This document shows positions 26,004-35,766 of a stretch of 61,102 nucleotides of DNA, piece by piece; the stretch's first letter is position 1; each line of letters starts with the position of its first letter. The translations under genes were made by a program, and so were the position numbers. The notes under the pieces were generated by a model. That model was given only the letters and a program-made list of their open reading frames with translations. It was not told the origin of the DNA and ran no database searches. Source of the DNA: Fidelibacterota bacterium (GTDB taxonomy: Bacteria; Pseudomonadota; Alphaproteobacteria; Rhodospirillales; Rhodospirillaceae); the NCBI GenBank assembly GCA_945903705.1, contig CAMDOZ010000004.1, forward strand, positions 1 to 61,102, written 5' to 3'.

Positions 26004-28022
26004 TTAGATATCCAGCGCCGCTGTCGCGAACTGGGCGTTTTCCTGGATGAATTTGAAGCGCTCTTCGGGCTTGCGGCCCATGAGCTGTTCCACGAGTTTG
26101 GCTGTCGCCCGCTGGACGCTCTTCTCGCTGTCGTCGGCCAGGATCACTTTCAGAAGCGTGCGGCGCGCCGGATCCATCGTGGTCTCTTTGAGATAGCTCG
26201 CCGGCATTTCACCAAGCCCCTTGAAGCGGCTGACCTCGACCTTGCCGCGCGCGTCGAAGTGGCTCTTGATGAGCTGCTCTTTGTGCGCGTCGTTCATGGC
26301 ATAAGCGATGGTCGCCTTCTGCGTCAGGCGGAAGAGCGGCGGCATGGCGAGATAAAGGTGCCCGTTCGCGATCAACTGCGGCATTTCCCGGTAGAAGAAC
26401 GTCATCAGGAGGCTCGCGATATGGGCGCCGTCGACGTCGGCGTCCGTCATGATGATGATCTTCTCATAGCGCAGCTTGCTTTCGTCGTAGCGGTCGCGGA
26501 TGCCGCAACCCAGCGCCTCGATCAGGTCCTGCAGCTCCTGGTTCGCGCGCAGCTTGTCGTCAGTAGCCGAAGCCACGTTGAGGATCTTACCGCGCAGCGG
26601 CAGCACGGCCTGCGTTTCGCGGCTGCGCGCCTGTTTGGCCGAGCCGCCGGCGCTGTCGCCTTCGACGATGAAGAGTTCGGTTCCGATCGGGTTCGTGCGC
26701 GTGCAGTCCGTGAGCTTGCCGGGCAGGCGAAGCTTCTTGGTCGCGGATTTGCGGCTGAGGTCCTGGTCCTGCTTCTTGCGCACGCGGTCATTTGCACGCG
26801 CAATGGCCGTTTCCAGGAGTGTGTTGGCCGACGCAGGATCGCCCGACAGCCAGTGATCGAAGTGATCCTTGATGACCGTATCGACCAGGCGCGACGCCGA
26901 AACCGAAACCAGCTTTTCCTTAGTCTGCCCTTGGAACTGGGGTTCCTTGACGAAGACGGAGAGCATCATGCAGGCGCCGCCCCAAAGGTCTTCACCGCTG
27001 ACGATGCCGGCGCCTTTGGTGTTGCTCATCTCGGCGTAGCTCTTGAGCGCGCGCAGGAGCGCGCTCTTCATGCCCTGCTCGTGCGTACCGCCTTCGGGCG
27101 TCGGAATGGTGTTGCAGTAGGAATTGAGGAATCCGTCTTCGTCGTCGGGCCAACACAGGGCCCATTCCACGCGGCCGCCGGAATCGTTGGAGCTGGCCTC
27201 CAGTTCCGCTTTGCCGGAGAAGAACGGCTGGATCAATCGTTTGCGCTCGCCCAGCACATGCTCGAGATAGTCGGCGAGGCCGTTTTCAAAATGCAGCTCT
27301 TCTTCAGCCGGCGTTTTGTCGTCGCCTTTGAGCAGGCTTTTCTCAACCGACCAGCGCACCCGCACGCCTTCGAACAGGTAAGCCTTTGATCGCACCATGC
27401 GATAGACGGCGGCCGGCTTGTAATGAGCGTCCTTGCCGAAAATCTGCGTATCGGGCGTGAAGCGAACGGTGGTTCCGCGCCGGTTCACCGCGCCGCCTTT
27501 TGTGAGCTTGGTCTTGACGTGGCCGCGGCTGAACGATTGGCTGTAAAGGGTCTTATCGCGCGCGACCTCCACAATCATTTCGCTCGAGAGCGCGTTCACC
27601 ACGCTGGCGCCCACCCCGTGCAGACCGCCCGACGTCTGATAGACCTTGTCCGAGAATTTGCCGCCCGAGTGCAGCGTCGTCATGATGACTTCGAGGGCGG
27701 ATTTCTTCGGGAATTTCGGATGGGGATCGATAGGGACGCCGCGGCCGTTGTCGCGCACCATCACCGCATTGTCCTCGTCGAGGTGGACCTCGATGGTCGT
27801 GGCATGCCCGGCCACCGCTTCATCCATGGCGTTGTCCAACACTTCGGCGATCAGGTGGTACATCGCCTTTTCGTCGGTGCCGCCGATGTACATGCCCGGC
27901 CGGCGCCGGACCGGCTCGAGCCCCTCCAGGACTTCGATGTCCTTCGCGGTATAGCCATCCCCACGGCTCTCCTTATCCTTGGTCTTGGCGGCGCGGGGTT
28001 TGGAAGAGAAGAGGTCAGCCAT
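26004..28022 (-). CDS. parE: DNA topoisomerase IV subunit B
   Basis: A 672-residue type IIA topoisomerase ATPase subunit. GHKL motifs: EVLDNAMDEAVAGHA, MVRDNGRGVPIDPHPK and GGLHGVGASVVNALS. The Toprim domain shows EGDSAGGSAKQARSR and MTDADVDGAHI. Ending in VEQLMGRKPEERFKFIQENA. The IDPHPKFPKKSALEVI stretch and the length point to ParE rather than GyrB. It decatenates daughter chromosomes together with ParC, which is elsewhere. ATG 28022. Confidence 0.96.
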   Translation of the reverse strand: MADLFSSKPRAAKTKDKESRGDGYTAKDIEVLEGLEPVRRRPGMYIGGTDEKAMYHLIAEVLDNAMDEAVAGHATTIEVHLDEDNAVMVRDNGRGVPIDPHPKFPKKSALEVIMTTLHSGGKFSDKVYQTSGGLHGVGASVVNALSSEMIVEVARDKTLYSQSFSRGHVKTKLTKGGAVNRRGTTVRFTPDTQIFGKDAHYKPAAVYRMVRSKAYLFEGVRVRWSVEKSLLKGDDKTPAEEELHFENGLADYLEHVLGERKRLIQPFFSGKAELEASSNDSGGRVEWALCWPDDEDGFLNSYCNTIPTPEGGTHEQGMKSALLRALKSYAEMSNTKGAGIVSGEDLWGGACMMLSVFVKEPQFQGQTKEKLVSVSASRLVDTVIKDHFDHWLSGDPASANTLLETAIARANDRVRKKQDQDLSRKSATKKLRLPGKLTDCTRTNPIGTELFIVEGDSAGGSAKQARSRETQAVLPLRGKILNVASATDDKLRANQELQDLIEALGCGIRDRYDESKLRYEKIIIMTDADVDGAHIASLLMTFFYREMPQLIANGHLYLAMPPLFRLTQKATIAYAMNDAHKEQLIKSHFDARGKVEVSRFKGLGEMPASYLKETTMDPARRTLLKVILADDSEKSVQRATAKLVEQLMGRKPEERFKFIQENAQFATAALDI

Positions 28023-28126
28023 CGTTAATTTGAATCTTAAAGTGGGACAGGGGGCGGTTGCGCCGGTAAAGTATGAGCGTTCGCGTTCCTACACAATATC
28101 TTGCGTTTTGCGGAACTCCTAAAGCC

Positions 28127-28534
28127 ATGTCCGATACCGAATCCTGCGAACTGCCCAAAGGCGAACTCGCCTTGCGTGTTTACGCCATGCCCCGGGACAC
28201 CAATGTCTACGGGCAGATCTTCGGGGGCTGGGTCCTGGGCCAAATGGATATCGGCGGGGCGATCTGCGCGGCGCAAGCCGCCGGCGGCGCGCGCATGGTG
28301 ACCATCGCCGTCGACGCCATGAAATTCCACAAGCCCATCAACAAGGGCGATGAAGTCACGATCTACACCCGCGTGGCCCGGATCGGCCGGACGTCCGTGT
28401 CTGTGGATATCGAATGCTGGGTCCGCCGCCGCACCACGGGCGCGCCGCTCTTCCAGATCAAAGTGACGGAAGGGCGCTATACCTTTGTCTCCGTCGACGA
28501 GAACGGCACGCCGGTCGAGATTCAGAAAAAGTAG
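28127..28534 (+). CDS. acyl-CoA thioesterase, YciA-like
   Basis: A 135-residue hotdog-fold protein. NVYGQIFGGWVLGQMDIGGA carries the catalytic Asp and the conserved glycine turn; AVDAMKFHKPINKGDEVTIY and SVDIECWVRR complete the fold. ATG 28127 (MSDTESCELPKG) matches the family; the frame opens earlier at 28073. YciA enzymes hydrolyse short acyl-CoAs in the cytosol. It is divergent from parE. Confidence 0.92.
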   Translation: MSDTESCELPKGELALRVYAMPRDTNVYGQIFGGWVLGQMDIGGAICAAQAAGGARMVTIAVDAMKFHKPINKGDEVTIYTRVARIGRTSVSVDIECWVRRRTTGAPLFQIKVTEGRYTFVSVDENGTPVEIQKK

Positions 28535-28558
28535 TTACTTCTCGTTTTCACTTTTATC

Positions 28559-28682
28559 GTCATGCCCGGGCTTGACCCGGGCATCCAGGGTTGCCTGGCT
28601 GGATGAATGCGGCATCGATAGTATGCGCGGCAGGCTCCACGCTTCAACAACCCTGGATCCTCGGGACAAGCCCGAGGATGAC
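28559..28682. repeat. intergenic palindromic repeat element
   Basis: A 124-base element filling the gap between two convergent genes. Its outer 35-bp arms (28559-28593 and 28648-28682) are inverted copies with 5 differences. Each arm is itself a hairpin: TGCCCGGG-CTTGA-CCCGGGCA on the left and CCTCGGG-...-CCCGAGG on the right. 'GTCATGCCCGGGCTTGACCC' type elements are dispersed in many alphaproteobacterial genomes. It may end transcription in both directions or stabilise mRNA ends. Confidence 0.8.
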
Positions 28683-28699
28683 CAAAAAACAAAAATACC

Positions 28700-29848
28700 T
28701 CAGCTCTCTCGCTTAAACGGCCCCAACTCCGTCAGCTCAGCCATCTGCTGCGTCACCGCCGCGCGCTCGCGCTTCAGGAAATCGGCGACGCCGGCGCGGA
28801 ACCCCCGGTCGGCGATCCAGTGATTGGAGTAGGTGCGGCGGGGAAGGTATCCCCGTTGAATCTTATGCTCGCCTTGCGCGCCCGCTTCCACCCACGCCAG
28901 CTTCTCGGCGATGGCGAAATCCATGGCGCGGTAGTAACACACTTCGAAATGCAGCATCGGGTAGTCCACCGCGGTGCCCCAGTTACGGCCGAACAAGGTA
29001 TCGCCCCCGCGCAAGTTTAGCGCGCCGCAGACCAGCTCGCCGTTCTCCTCGCCCATGACCAGCACCACCGCGCCTTTCAGTCGCTCGCCGAGAAGCGCGA
29101 AGAATTCACGATTGAGGTAAGCCTGGCCCCACTTGCGGTCTGACGTGTTCATATAGAAACGGAAAAAAGCATCCCAATGACAGGAGGTGATGTTGTCGCC
29201 CGTGAGGGTTTGAATCTTCACGCGCTCGTTGGCGATCTCGCGTTCACGGCGGATCGTCTTGCGCTTGCGCGAGGAGAGTGCCGCGAGAAAGTCATCGAAG
29301 GTACCGTAACCATCGTTCTTCCAATGAAACTGCTCGCTCAATCGCGGCATCAGCTCTTCGCCGGCCATGAGCTCATGCTCGGCCTCCGTGGCGAAGGTTA
29401 CATGTGCCGACGAGATTTTGAGTTGGCGCGCGAGTTCCACAATGCCGGTTGCCAGCGCGCGCTGAAGCTCCTCGCGCTGCGGTTCAGCCTCGGCCACCAG
29501 AAGCCGGGGCCCCGTCACCGGCGTGAAGGGCACGGCGCATTGAAGCTTGGGATAGTAGCGCCCGCCGGCGCGCTCATATGCCTGTGCCCAGCCCCAGTCG
29601 AAGATGTATTCGCCGTAGGAGTGGTTCTTGAGATAGAGCGGGGCGCCCCCCACCACACGACCAGCATCTTCCAGCAATAGGTGTTGCGGCTGCCAGCCGT
29701 TCTCACCGCTGACGGATCCGGAGTCCTCGAGTGCGCTTAGAAAGGCGTGGCTGACGAAAGGATTGCTCGTGCCCGCGCAGGCATCCCACGCAGCGGCCTC
29801 GACCCGATGGATGCTGGAAACGACTTTAAGTGAAAAACTGTCCGGCAA
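28700..29848 (-). CDS. FemAB/DUF482-like GNAT acyltransferase
   Basis: A 382-residue protein of the 'peptidogalycan biosynthesis/recognition' family (PF04339, GNAT superfamily). Motifs: NPFVSHAFLSALEDSGSV, GGAPLYLKNHSYGEYIFDWG, YYPKLQCAVPFTPVTGPRLL, SSRKRKTIRREREIANE and FGRNWGTAVDYPMLHFEVCYY. Homologues are widespread in proteobacteria and the substrate is unknown. Follows RidA by 5 bases on the minus strand, probably one operon. Confidence 0.9.
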   Translation of the reverse strand: MPDSFSLKVVSSIHRVEAAAWDACAGTSNPFVSHAFLSALEDSGSVSGENGWQPQHLLLEDAGRVVGGAPLYLKNHSYGEYIFDWGWAQAYERAGGRYYPKLQCAVPFTPVTGPRLLVAEAEPQREELQRALATGIVELARQLKISSAHVTFATEAEHELMAGEELMPRLSEQFHWKNDGYGTFDDFLAALSSRKRKTIRREREIANERVKIQTLTGDNITSCHWDAFFRFYMNTSDRKWGQAYLNREFFALLGERLKGAVVLVMGEENGELVCGALNLRGGDTLFGRNWGTAVDYPMLHFEVCYYRAMDFAIAEKLAWVEAGAQGEHKIQRGYLPRRTYSNHWIADRGFRAGVADFLKRERAAVTQQMAELTELGPFKRES

Positions 29849-29853
29849 CGGCC

Positions 29854-30321
29854 TTACGCAACCTCGAAGATTGCATCGACTTCCACGGGAACGCCGCGGG
29901 GCAGGGACGGTGCTCCGACCGCGGCGCGCGCATGGCGCCCGGCATCGCCGAAAACCTCGACCATGAGGTCTGACGCGCCGTTGATGACCTTGGGGTGCTC
30001 GGTGAAATGCGCATTCGCGGCCACGAATCCGGTCAGCTTCACCACGCGGACGACCCGGTCCAGGTCGCCGTCGCAGGCGGTTTTGACCTGGGCGAGAATG
30101 TTGAGGGCGCAGAGCCGGGCGGCGTTCACCGCCTCCTCCACCGTCACATCCAGCCCCACCACGCCGGCGTAATGGACTGCGCCGTTCAGAAGGGGAATTT
30201 GGCCCGCCACGAAGACCAGATTGCCTGATTTTACAAAGGGGACGTAGTTCGCCACCGGGAGCGCCGCCGCCGGCAAGGTCAGCCCTAATTGCTTAAGTCT
30301 CGCTTCGATCTTTCCGGCCAT
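29854..30321 (-). CDS. RidA/YjgF family protein
   Basis: A 155-residue RidA-like protein. Sequence landmarks: YVPFVKSGNLVFVAGQIPL, a strand pattern near AARLCALNILAQVKTACDGDLD, VVKLTGFVAA, and the end HARAAVGAPSLPRGVPVEVDAIFEV. The Arg needed for imine hydrolysis in RidA (in the ARxAVG block) is present (RAAVGAPSLP). RidA proteins clear reactive enamine/imine intermediates. Divergent from serA, which makes a serine precursor; serine-derived enamines are the classical RidA substrate, an attractive but unproven link. Confidence 0.92.
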   Translation of the reverse strand: MAGKIEARLKQLGLTLPAAALPVANYVPFVKSGNLVFVAGQIPLLNGAVHYAGVVGLDVTVEEAVNAARLCALNILAQVKTACDGDLDRVVRVVKLTGFVAANAHFTEHPKVINGASDLMVEVFGDAGRHARAAVGAPSLPRGVPVEVDAIFEVA

Positions 30322-30440
30322 TCTTTTCCCCAGCTTCTTGTGCTAATCCCCGCCCACATTACGACGGCCCTGGCCGGACAGGCCAGCTTGTCATTCAGAC
30401 AGCCGGCCTCCGGCCGGCGGCCCAGACGAAGGAATTTGCG

Positions 30441-31694
30441 GTGGTCGAACGCCTCTCCCTGCCCAAGAGCAAGATCAACGTCCTCTTGCTCGAGAATATT
30501 CACAAGAGCGCCATCGATCTCTTGAAGCGCAATGGCTACACCTCGATTCGGACCATGAACGAGGCCCTCGACGCCGAGGAGCTCAAGAAGGCGCTGAAGG
30601 ATGTGCATATTCTCGGCATTCGCTCCCGGACCAAGCTTTCAAAGGACGTCCTTGCCTCCGCGGAAAAACTCCTGACGGTGGGCGCTTTCTGCATCGGCAC
30701 GAACCAGGTGGATCTCAAGTGCGCGAAGCGCCTCGGCATCCCTGTGTTCAATGCGCCCTACTCCAATACGCGCTCGGTTGCCGAACTGGTGCTGGCCGAG
30801 ATCATCATGCTCTTCCGCGGCGTTCCTCAGCGCTCCTGGGGCGCGCACGAAGGCGAATGGGACAAGACGGTGAAGGGCGCCCGCGAAATCCGCGGAAAGA
30901 TCCTCGGTATCGTCGGCTACGGGCATATCGGCTCGCAACTCTCGGTGATGGCCGAGGCCATGGGTATGCAGGTGCGCTACTACGACATCGTCGAGAAGCT
31001 CGCCATCGGTAACGCGCAAGCCTGCCGGTCGTTCGACAACCTGCTCGCCAACTCGGATGTCGTCACGCTGCACGTCCCCGAGACGCCCGAGACCAAGAAC
31101 ATGATCACCGCGGCGAAGCTCGCCAAAATGAAGAAGGGCGCGTTCCTCATCAACGCGGCGCGGGGCAACATCGTCGATATCCCGGCGCTCGCCGACGCGC
31201 TGAAGTCCGGACATATCGCCGGCGCGGCACTCGATGTGTTTCCCAAGGAGCCCTCCGGCGCTGAAGAGAAATTCAAAAGCCCGCTTCAAGGTTTCCGTAA
31301 CGTCATCCTTACGCCGCACATCGGCGGTTCGACCGAAGAGGCGCAGACCAACATCGGGTCTGAGGTGGCTGAGAAGCTCGTGAAATATTCCGACAGTGGC
31401 TCCACCCTGGGTGCTGTGAATTTTGTCGAGGTGGCTCTGCCGCCGCAAACCGGTGCGACACGTTTCATGCACATCCACTGCGACGTGCCGGGTGTCATGG
31501 CCAAGATCTCCGAGGTCTTCTCCCGCCGGAAGATCAACATCGCCGGCCAGTATCTGCGGACGGACGGTGAAATCGGCTACGTCGTCACCGACGTGCTCGG
31601 TCGGGTCGAGGTGGGAATGGGCATCCGAAAGGAGCTGGCGGCCATCGAGGGAACCGTGCGGACTCGGTTCCTTTATGAGGCGCCCCGAACATAG
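30441..31694 (+). CDS. serA: D-3-phosphoglycerate dehydrogenase SerA
   Basis: A 417-residue enzyme of the E. coli SerA type. The substrate part begins KINVLLLENIHKSAIDLLK; the NAD fold has GKILGIVGYGHIGSQLSVMA; the catalytic region includes LINAARGNIVDIPALADAL and LTPHIGGSTEEAQTNIG with the active-site His. The C-terminal ACT domain (about 345-417, RFMHIHCDVPGVMAKISEVF) binds serine for feedback inhibition. GTG 30441 has a GAAGGA ribosome site. It commits 3-phosphoglycerate to serine synthesis. Confidence 0.96.
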   Translation: MVERLSLPKSKINVLLLENIHKSAIDLLKRNGYTSIRTMNEALDAEELKKALKDVHILGIRSRTKLSKDVLASAEKLLTVGAFCIGTNQVDLKCAKRLGIPVFNAPYSNTRSVAELVLAEIIMLFRGVPQRSWGAHEGEWDKTVKGAREIRGKILGIVGYGHIGSQLSVMAEAMGMQVRYYDIVEKLAIGNAQACRSFDNLLANSDVVTLHVPETPETKNMITAAKLAKMKKGAFLINAARGNIVDIPALADALKSGHIAGAALDVFPKEPSGAEEKFKSPLQGFRNVILTPHIGGSTEEAQTNIGSEVAEKLVKYSDSGSTLGAVNFVEVALPPQTGATRFMHIHCDVPGVMAKISEVFSRRKINIAGQYLRTDGEIGYVVTDVLGRVEVGMGIRKELAAIEGTVRTRFLYEAPRT

Positions 31695-31733
31695 GTCGGA
31701 ACCCGCCTCCTGTGCCTGGCGTTACCCTACCTT

Positions 31734-33692
31734 ATGGAACGCCAGCAAATCGCCATCCGGACTGCCTTCGCCGCCTTTGGCGTGGTCGCACTTGCTCTTC
31801 TCCTGCTCGCATTAGCTGATTTTCGCGAGCTCGCTGAACGCCGCATGAGCGCAACCCTGGGCCGGTCCGTGACAATCGGCGCGCTGGAAGTCGATATCTT
31901 TCCGCTGCAGTTCGTCGCCCACGACGTCAAAGTCCCGCCTCGGAAGGGCGAGAGCGAAGCGGCCTTGGACTCCAAGTTGATCGCCGCCCGCATTGCCTTC
32001 TGGCGCCTGGTGTTCGGCGACCTTGTCTTTCCGCGGTTGGTTGTCGCCGAGACGACTGGGATGTATGCGCGCGATGCCGACGGCCGCACCAATTGGAGCA
32101 AAGAAAAGGTCGAGGGCTCGGTTCCTTCCGAGCTCCCCGAGATTCGCGACCTTACGCTGCGCGATGTGAAGGTTCGTCTGCGCGATGCGGACAGCAAGAG
32201 CGATCTGCAGTTCGATCTCTCGACCTCCGACACGTCAAAAGGCGGCGAGCCGCTTCTGCACCTCAAAGGGTTTGGAACTTACGAGGGCGCCCGAACGACC
32301 ATTGCCGGCACCGGCGGATCGGTTCTCGCTATCCGCTCGCAAGAAACACCCTATCCCATCAATTTGAACTTCGTGTCCGGCGATACCCACGTTACTGCCA
32401 AGGGCACGGTGACCGATCCGGTGCACATCGCAGGGCTCAACGTCAGCCTCGCAATTGAAGGCAAGGACACCGCGGATCTCTACCGCATCTTTGGAATAGC
32501 GCTGCCGGCGAGCCCGCCCTACACCTTTACCAGCCGCCTCGACCGCGTCGGCGAGAAGTGGATCGCCAAGAACATTTCATGGAAGCTCGGCACGACCGAG
32601 ATGGACGGCGCCCTGACGTGGGACGTTTCCGGCAAGATCCCGCGTCTCGATGGAAAGCTCCACGCGACGACGCTCGACATGAAGGACATGGCGGGCTTCA
32701 TCGGCGGCAAGCCTGGTGAGGAAGAAACGCCGCCCGCGGTGCGCAGCGCGGCGGCTCAACGCGAGCTCGAGCGTCGTACTGTACCGGGCCAACAACAGCC
32801 GGTGGTGGCGGCGGAGCTGGTAATCCCCGATCGATTGGTCGATCTTGAGAAACTGAAGAGCATGAACGCGAGGGTCGGCCTCGTCGCCGACCGCGTCACC
32901 AATTCCGGCATCCCGCTCGATACGCTGACCGCCGAACTCGGCCTCGAGAACGGCGTGCTCATCCTCAGTCCGTTGCGCTTCGGCATCGATCCAGGTCACA
33001 TCGCCATGGATATTAAGATCGACGGAAACGCGCAGCCTGTACGCACCGCCATCACAGGTCAGGTGCAGGCCTATCCGATCAAACGCCTCATCGGTAAGGC
33101 GGGCGAAAACATGCGGAACACCACCTTCGGCGCCATTGGCGGAAAGTTCGAGTTGCACGGCAGTGGCAATTCCGCCCACCGTTTTGCCGCCTCCTCCGAC
33201 GGCAGCGTGGGCCTCATCGCCGGCGGCGGACAGTTGAGCCTCTTGTTCGTGGAGTGGGCCGGCCTCGACCTTGCGGAAGCCCTCGGCCTGATGATCGGCA
33301 AAGATCGCCCGGTCGAAATCCGCTGCGGTGTTGCCGACTTCAAGATCACAAAAGGCGTTATGAGCACCGACGCCTTTGTCGTCGACACGGAAGATACGAT
33401 CTTCCGCGGCGAAGGCTCATTGGATCTCGGGCGCGAGGTCATGGACATGAAAATCCGCCCCAAGCCGAAAGACATCTCGCTTGTGACCTTGCGTTCACCG
33501 ATCCTTGTCGCGGGCACGTTCGCGCAGCCGCGCATCGGCCCGGACATGGGCAAGGTGATGGCCAAAGGCGGCCTCGCGGCGGCTCTCTCAATTGTCTTGA
33601 CCCCGCTCGCGGGCCTGCTCGCCACCATCGATCTCGGCGGCGGCAAAGACGCCAACTGCGTGCAGCTATTTCAGGACGTGTCGCCGAAGTAG
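31734..33692 (+). CDS. AsmA-family protein
   Basis: A 652-residue protein with one N-terminal membrane helix (FAAFGVVALALLLLALADF) and a long repeat-rich periplasmic region. GALEVDIFPLQFVAHDVKVPP near the N-terminus and the C-terminal pattern STDAFVVDTEDTIFRGEG, LDLGREVMDMKIRPKPKD are characteristic of AsmA/TamB-like proteins, and it ends in a small hydrophobic segment. These are thought to bridge inner and outer membranes for phospholipid transport. Starts 39 bases after serA. Confidence 0.88.
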   Translation: MERQQIAIRTAFAAFGVVALALLLLALADFRELAERRMSATLGRSVTIGALEVDIFPLQFVAHDVKVPPRKGESEAALDSKLIAARIAFWRLVFGDLVFPRLVVAETTGMYARDADGRTNWSKEKVEGSVPSELPEIRDLTLRDVKVRLRDADSKSDLQFDLSTSDTSKGGEPLLHLKGFGTYEGARTTIAGTGGSVLAIRSQETPYPINLNFVSGDTHVTAKGTVTDPVHIAGLNVSLAIEGKDTADLYRIFGIALPASPPYTFTSRLDRVGEKWIAKNISWKLGTTEMDGALTWDVSGKIPRLDGKLHATTLDMKDMAGFIGGKPGEEETPPAVRSAAAQRELERRTVPGQQQPVVAAELVIPDRLVDLEKLKSMNARVGLVADRVTNSGIPLDTLTAELGLENGVLILSPLRFGIDPGHIAMDIKIDGNAQPVRTAITGQVQAYPIKRLIGKAGENMRNTTFGAIGGKFELHGSGNSAHRFAASSDGSVGLIAGGGQLSLLFVEWAGLDLAEALGLMIGKDRPVEIRCGVADFKITKGVMSTDAFVVDTEDTIFRGEGSLDLGREVMDMKIRPKPKDISLVTLRSPILVAGTFAQPRIGPDMGKVMAKGGLAAALSIVLTPLAGLLATIDLGGGKDANCVQLFQDVSPK

Positions 33693-33696
33693 CGCC

Positions 33697-35646
33697 TCAG
33701 TAGTCGACCGTCAGCTGCAACGTCACTTCGCGGCGCTCCGTCGCCTGGATCTGGCGCTGCGTGCCTTGAATTTCCCATTGCCACGTGTCGAACAGGTTTT
33801 GCACCTGCAGGCGAAGGCTCGCCGGCTGATCGCCCATCGTGAAGCGATAGCGTGCGCCGACATTTACTGTTGTCACACCGCTAGTCTTGAACGTGTTTTC
33901 GACGTTCGCCCAGTTCGGCGCCGCGTGATTAAGCCGCGCATCGAGCGAGAAACCTTTCCATGCCGCCGGCCCGTACTGGATGTTGAAGATCCCCGTCAGC
34001 GGGGCGGCTTCCGGCGGAACTTCGCCCATGGTGCCGTTGTCCACCAGCGGGCCGGACAGCCGCGCCTGCAATCCGACCAGACCCGCAACCACCGTCAGGC
34101 CGGGGGCTACGGGGCCGCTCACAGAGACTTCGACCCCGCGGTGGCGCACGTTGCCGAGCCGTCCGAAGACGCCGGTTGTGTCCAACTCGAAGAACGGCTT
34201 TTTCACTTCGAACACGTCGGCGACGAAATTGACGCCCGGCAGCACGAGATAGCGAAAGCCACCGTCCACTTGCTCGGTGATCGTCGCAGACGCGCTGGCG
34301 CCGGCGCTCACGGAGAACGGCGGCGCCCGCGGCGCGTCCTCGAGGCCCTTCGTATAGCTCCCGAAGAGCACGAGCTTCTCGGAGAGATAGGCGGCAACCG
34401 TGGAGTTGTAGAGCCAGGCTTTCGTCGTATCTGACGGGGTCGGATTCACAAACTTCGTAAAGCGCGTGTACTGCGTGCGCTGCAGTCCCGCGCTGAACTC
34501 GCCCACGCCTTTCCAGATAGCTTCATAGCTGACGCCCGCCGTGCCCTGGCGCACGAACTCCCGGCCGCGCGGGCCCGGCGCCCAGTCCGGCGCTGGCAGC
34601 GCAATCGGTTCGTAATATTTCGCCGTGGCGACACGGCGTGAGACGTTCCCGCCGTAAGCATTCTGGCTCGACTTGCCGCGCACGTTGAAGTGCACCGTGT
34701 GCCGCCGCTCCGCCTCGAGGAACACGCGCGAGAGGCGCGCTTCGCCCGATACGCTGGCGTTCGGTTTTTCATCGCCGGCCGTGCGCACGATCCAGAACTC
34801 GGCGTCGCCGTTGGCCTGGATGTTGCGGTGCTGGAGCTGTGCCGAATTGCCGTCGGGCTTCGCGGCCGTCGACCGGAACACACCGACCCCAAGACGCCAG
34901 TCCGTCCAATTCGCCTTGACGATGGTGCCGTAGGCGATGTCCTCATTTTTGTTGTTCGACCAGTCCTGCAAGAGGTCGGTGGAGCGGTCATATTTGAGCG
35001 GAAAGGCGTCGCTTCCCAGAAACATGAACGGACGGTTTTTTTTGTCGTACTCCCGTACCCGGCTGTAGAACGGAATCACCTCGGCGACGTCGCCGACGAT
35101 CCAGCGGCCGATCAGGGCGCCGTCGAGCGTCGTGGTCATGCGGGCATTGTCGGTGAAGTGATCGGCCGAAACGCCGATGCCCAGGCTGAAGGTGGTCGAG
35201 AGCGGAACCTGCCCGTCGACTTCGAGGGTCGCGGAGTTCGGATATCCGCCGCGCACGAGCGTGCTTACGGCAAACTCTTCACCGGGAACGCGCAGGATGT
35301 AATCGACGACGCCGGTCGGCGCTGGAAAGGGATAGGACTGCGCCGAGAGCCCGACGTGCACGTTCGACGACCCGGTCAGCCGGTTCGACATCCGCACGCG
35401 GCTGCCGCCCAAGCTCCGCGTGTCGAAATAGAGCCCATCGATGCGAAGGTTTCCGGCCTGCACCGGGCTGAAACCGCGCGCGCTGAGCGCGTTGTAAAGT
35501 CCGATGGTTTCTCCGCCAACCGTGGTGCCGAAGGCATCCTCGGCGCTCTCCAGCACGTCTTCGCCGCTCCGCTGGGCGCTGAACGCAACGTCGCTAAGCG
35601 CCGCCAACGTGGCCGCAGCGATTAAACCGGCTCTTAAACTACGCAC
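33697..35646 (-). CDS. TonB-dependent receptor
   Basis: A 649-residue outer-membrane receptor. Signal peptide MRSLRAGLIAAATLAALSDV, then a plug with ETIGLYNALSARGFSPVQ, GNLRIDGLYFDTRSLGGSRVR, followed by 20 or so beta strands and a C-terminal TLQLTVDY ending in an aromatic residue. A canonical TonB box is not clear. Substrate not predictable; no transport genes are adjacent. The gene upstream on the same strand (35767) encodes a nucleotidyltransferase-like protein, 120 bases away, with a perfect small hairpin CTCCCGG-GT-CCGGGAG at 35665-35680 in the gap. Confidence 0.85.
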   Translation of the reverse strand: MRSLRAGLIAAATLAALSDVAFSAQRSGEDVLESAEDAFGTTVGGETIGLYNALSARGFSPVQAGNLRIDGLYFDTRSLGGSRVRMSNRLTGSSNVHVGLSAQSYPFPAPTGVVDYILRVPGEEFAVSTLVRGGYPNSATLEVDGQVPLSTTFSLGIGVSADHFTDNARMTTTLDGALIGRWIVGDVAEVIPFYSRVREYDKKNRPFMFLGSDAFPLKYDRSTDLLQDWSNNKNEDIAYGTIVKANWTDWRLGVGVFRSTAAKPDGNSAQLQHRNIQANGDAEFWIVRTAGDEKPNASVSGEARLSRVFLEAERRHTVHFNVRGKSSQNAYGGNVSRRVATAKYYEPIALPAPDWAPGPRGREFVRQGTAGVSYEAIWKGVGEFSAGLQRTQYTRFTKFVNPTPSDTTKAWLYNSTVAAYLSEKLVLFGSYTKGLEDAPRAPPFSVSAGASASATITEQVDGGFRYLVLPGVNFVADVFEVKKPFFELDTTGVFGRLGNVRHRGVEVSVSGPVAPGLTVVAGLVGLQARLSGPLVDNGTMGEVPPEAAPLTGIFNIQYGPAAWKGFSLDARLNHAAPNWANVENTFKTSGVTTVNVGARYRFTMGDQPASLRLQVQNLFDTWQWEIQGTQRQIQATERREVTLQLTVDY

Positions 35647-35766
35647 GAAACCCCCGCCCTGATACTCCCGGGTCCGGGAGCTTGTCCTTCGAGATGGATG
35701 TATTAGCGCATCGGATGTGATTTTCCGAGGGCGTTACATTCGCGTTCTACGCCGCGGGGTGGGGAC

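Noticed and set aside
25977-27389. 470-aa plus-strand frame within parE
   Set aside because: Antisense shadow of parE without its own domains.
35647-35766. Cobalamin riboswitch before the TonB receptor or nrdJ
   Set aside because: No B12-box sequence was found in 35647-35766 or 40535-40846.
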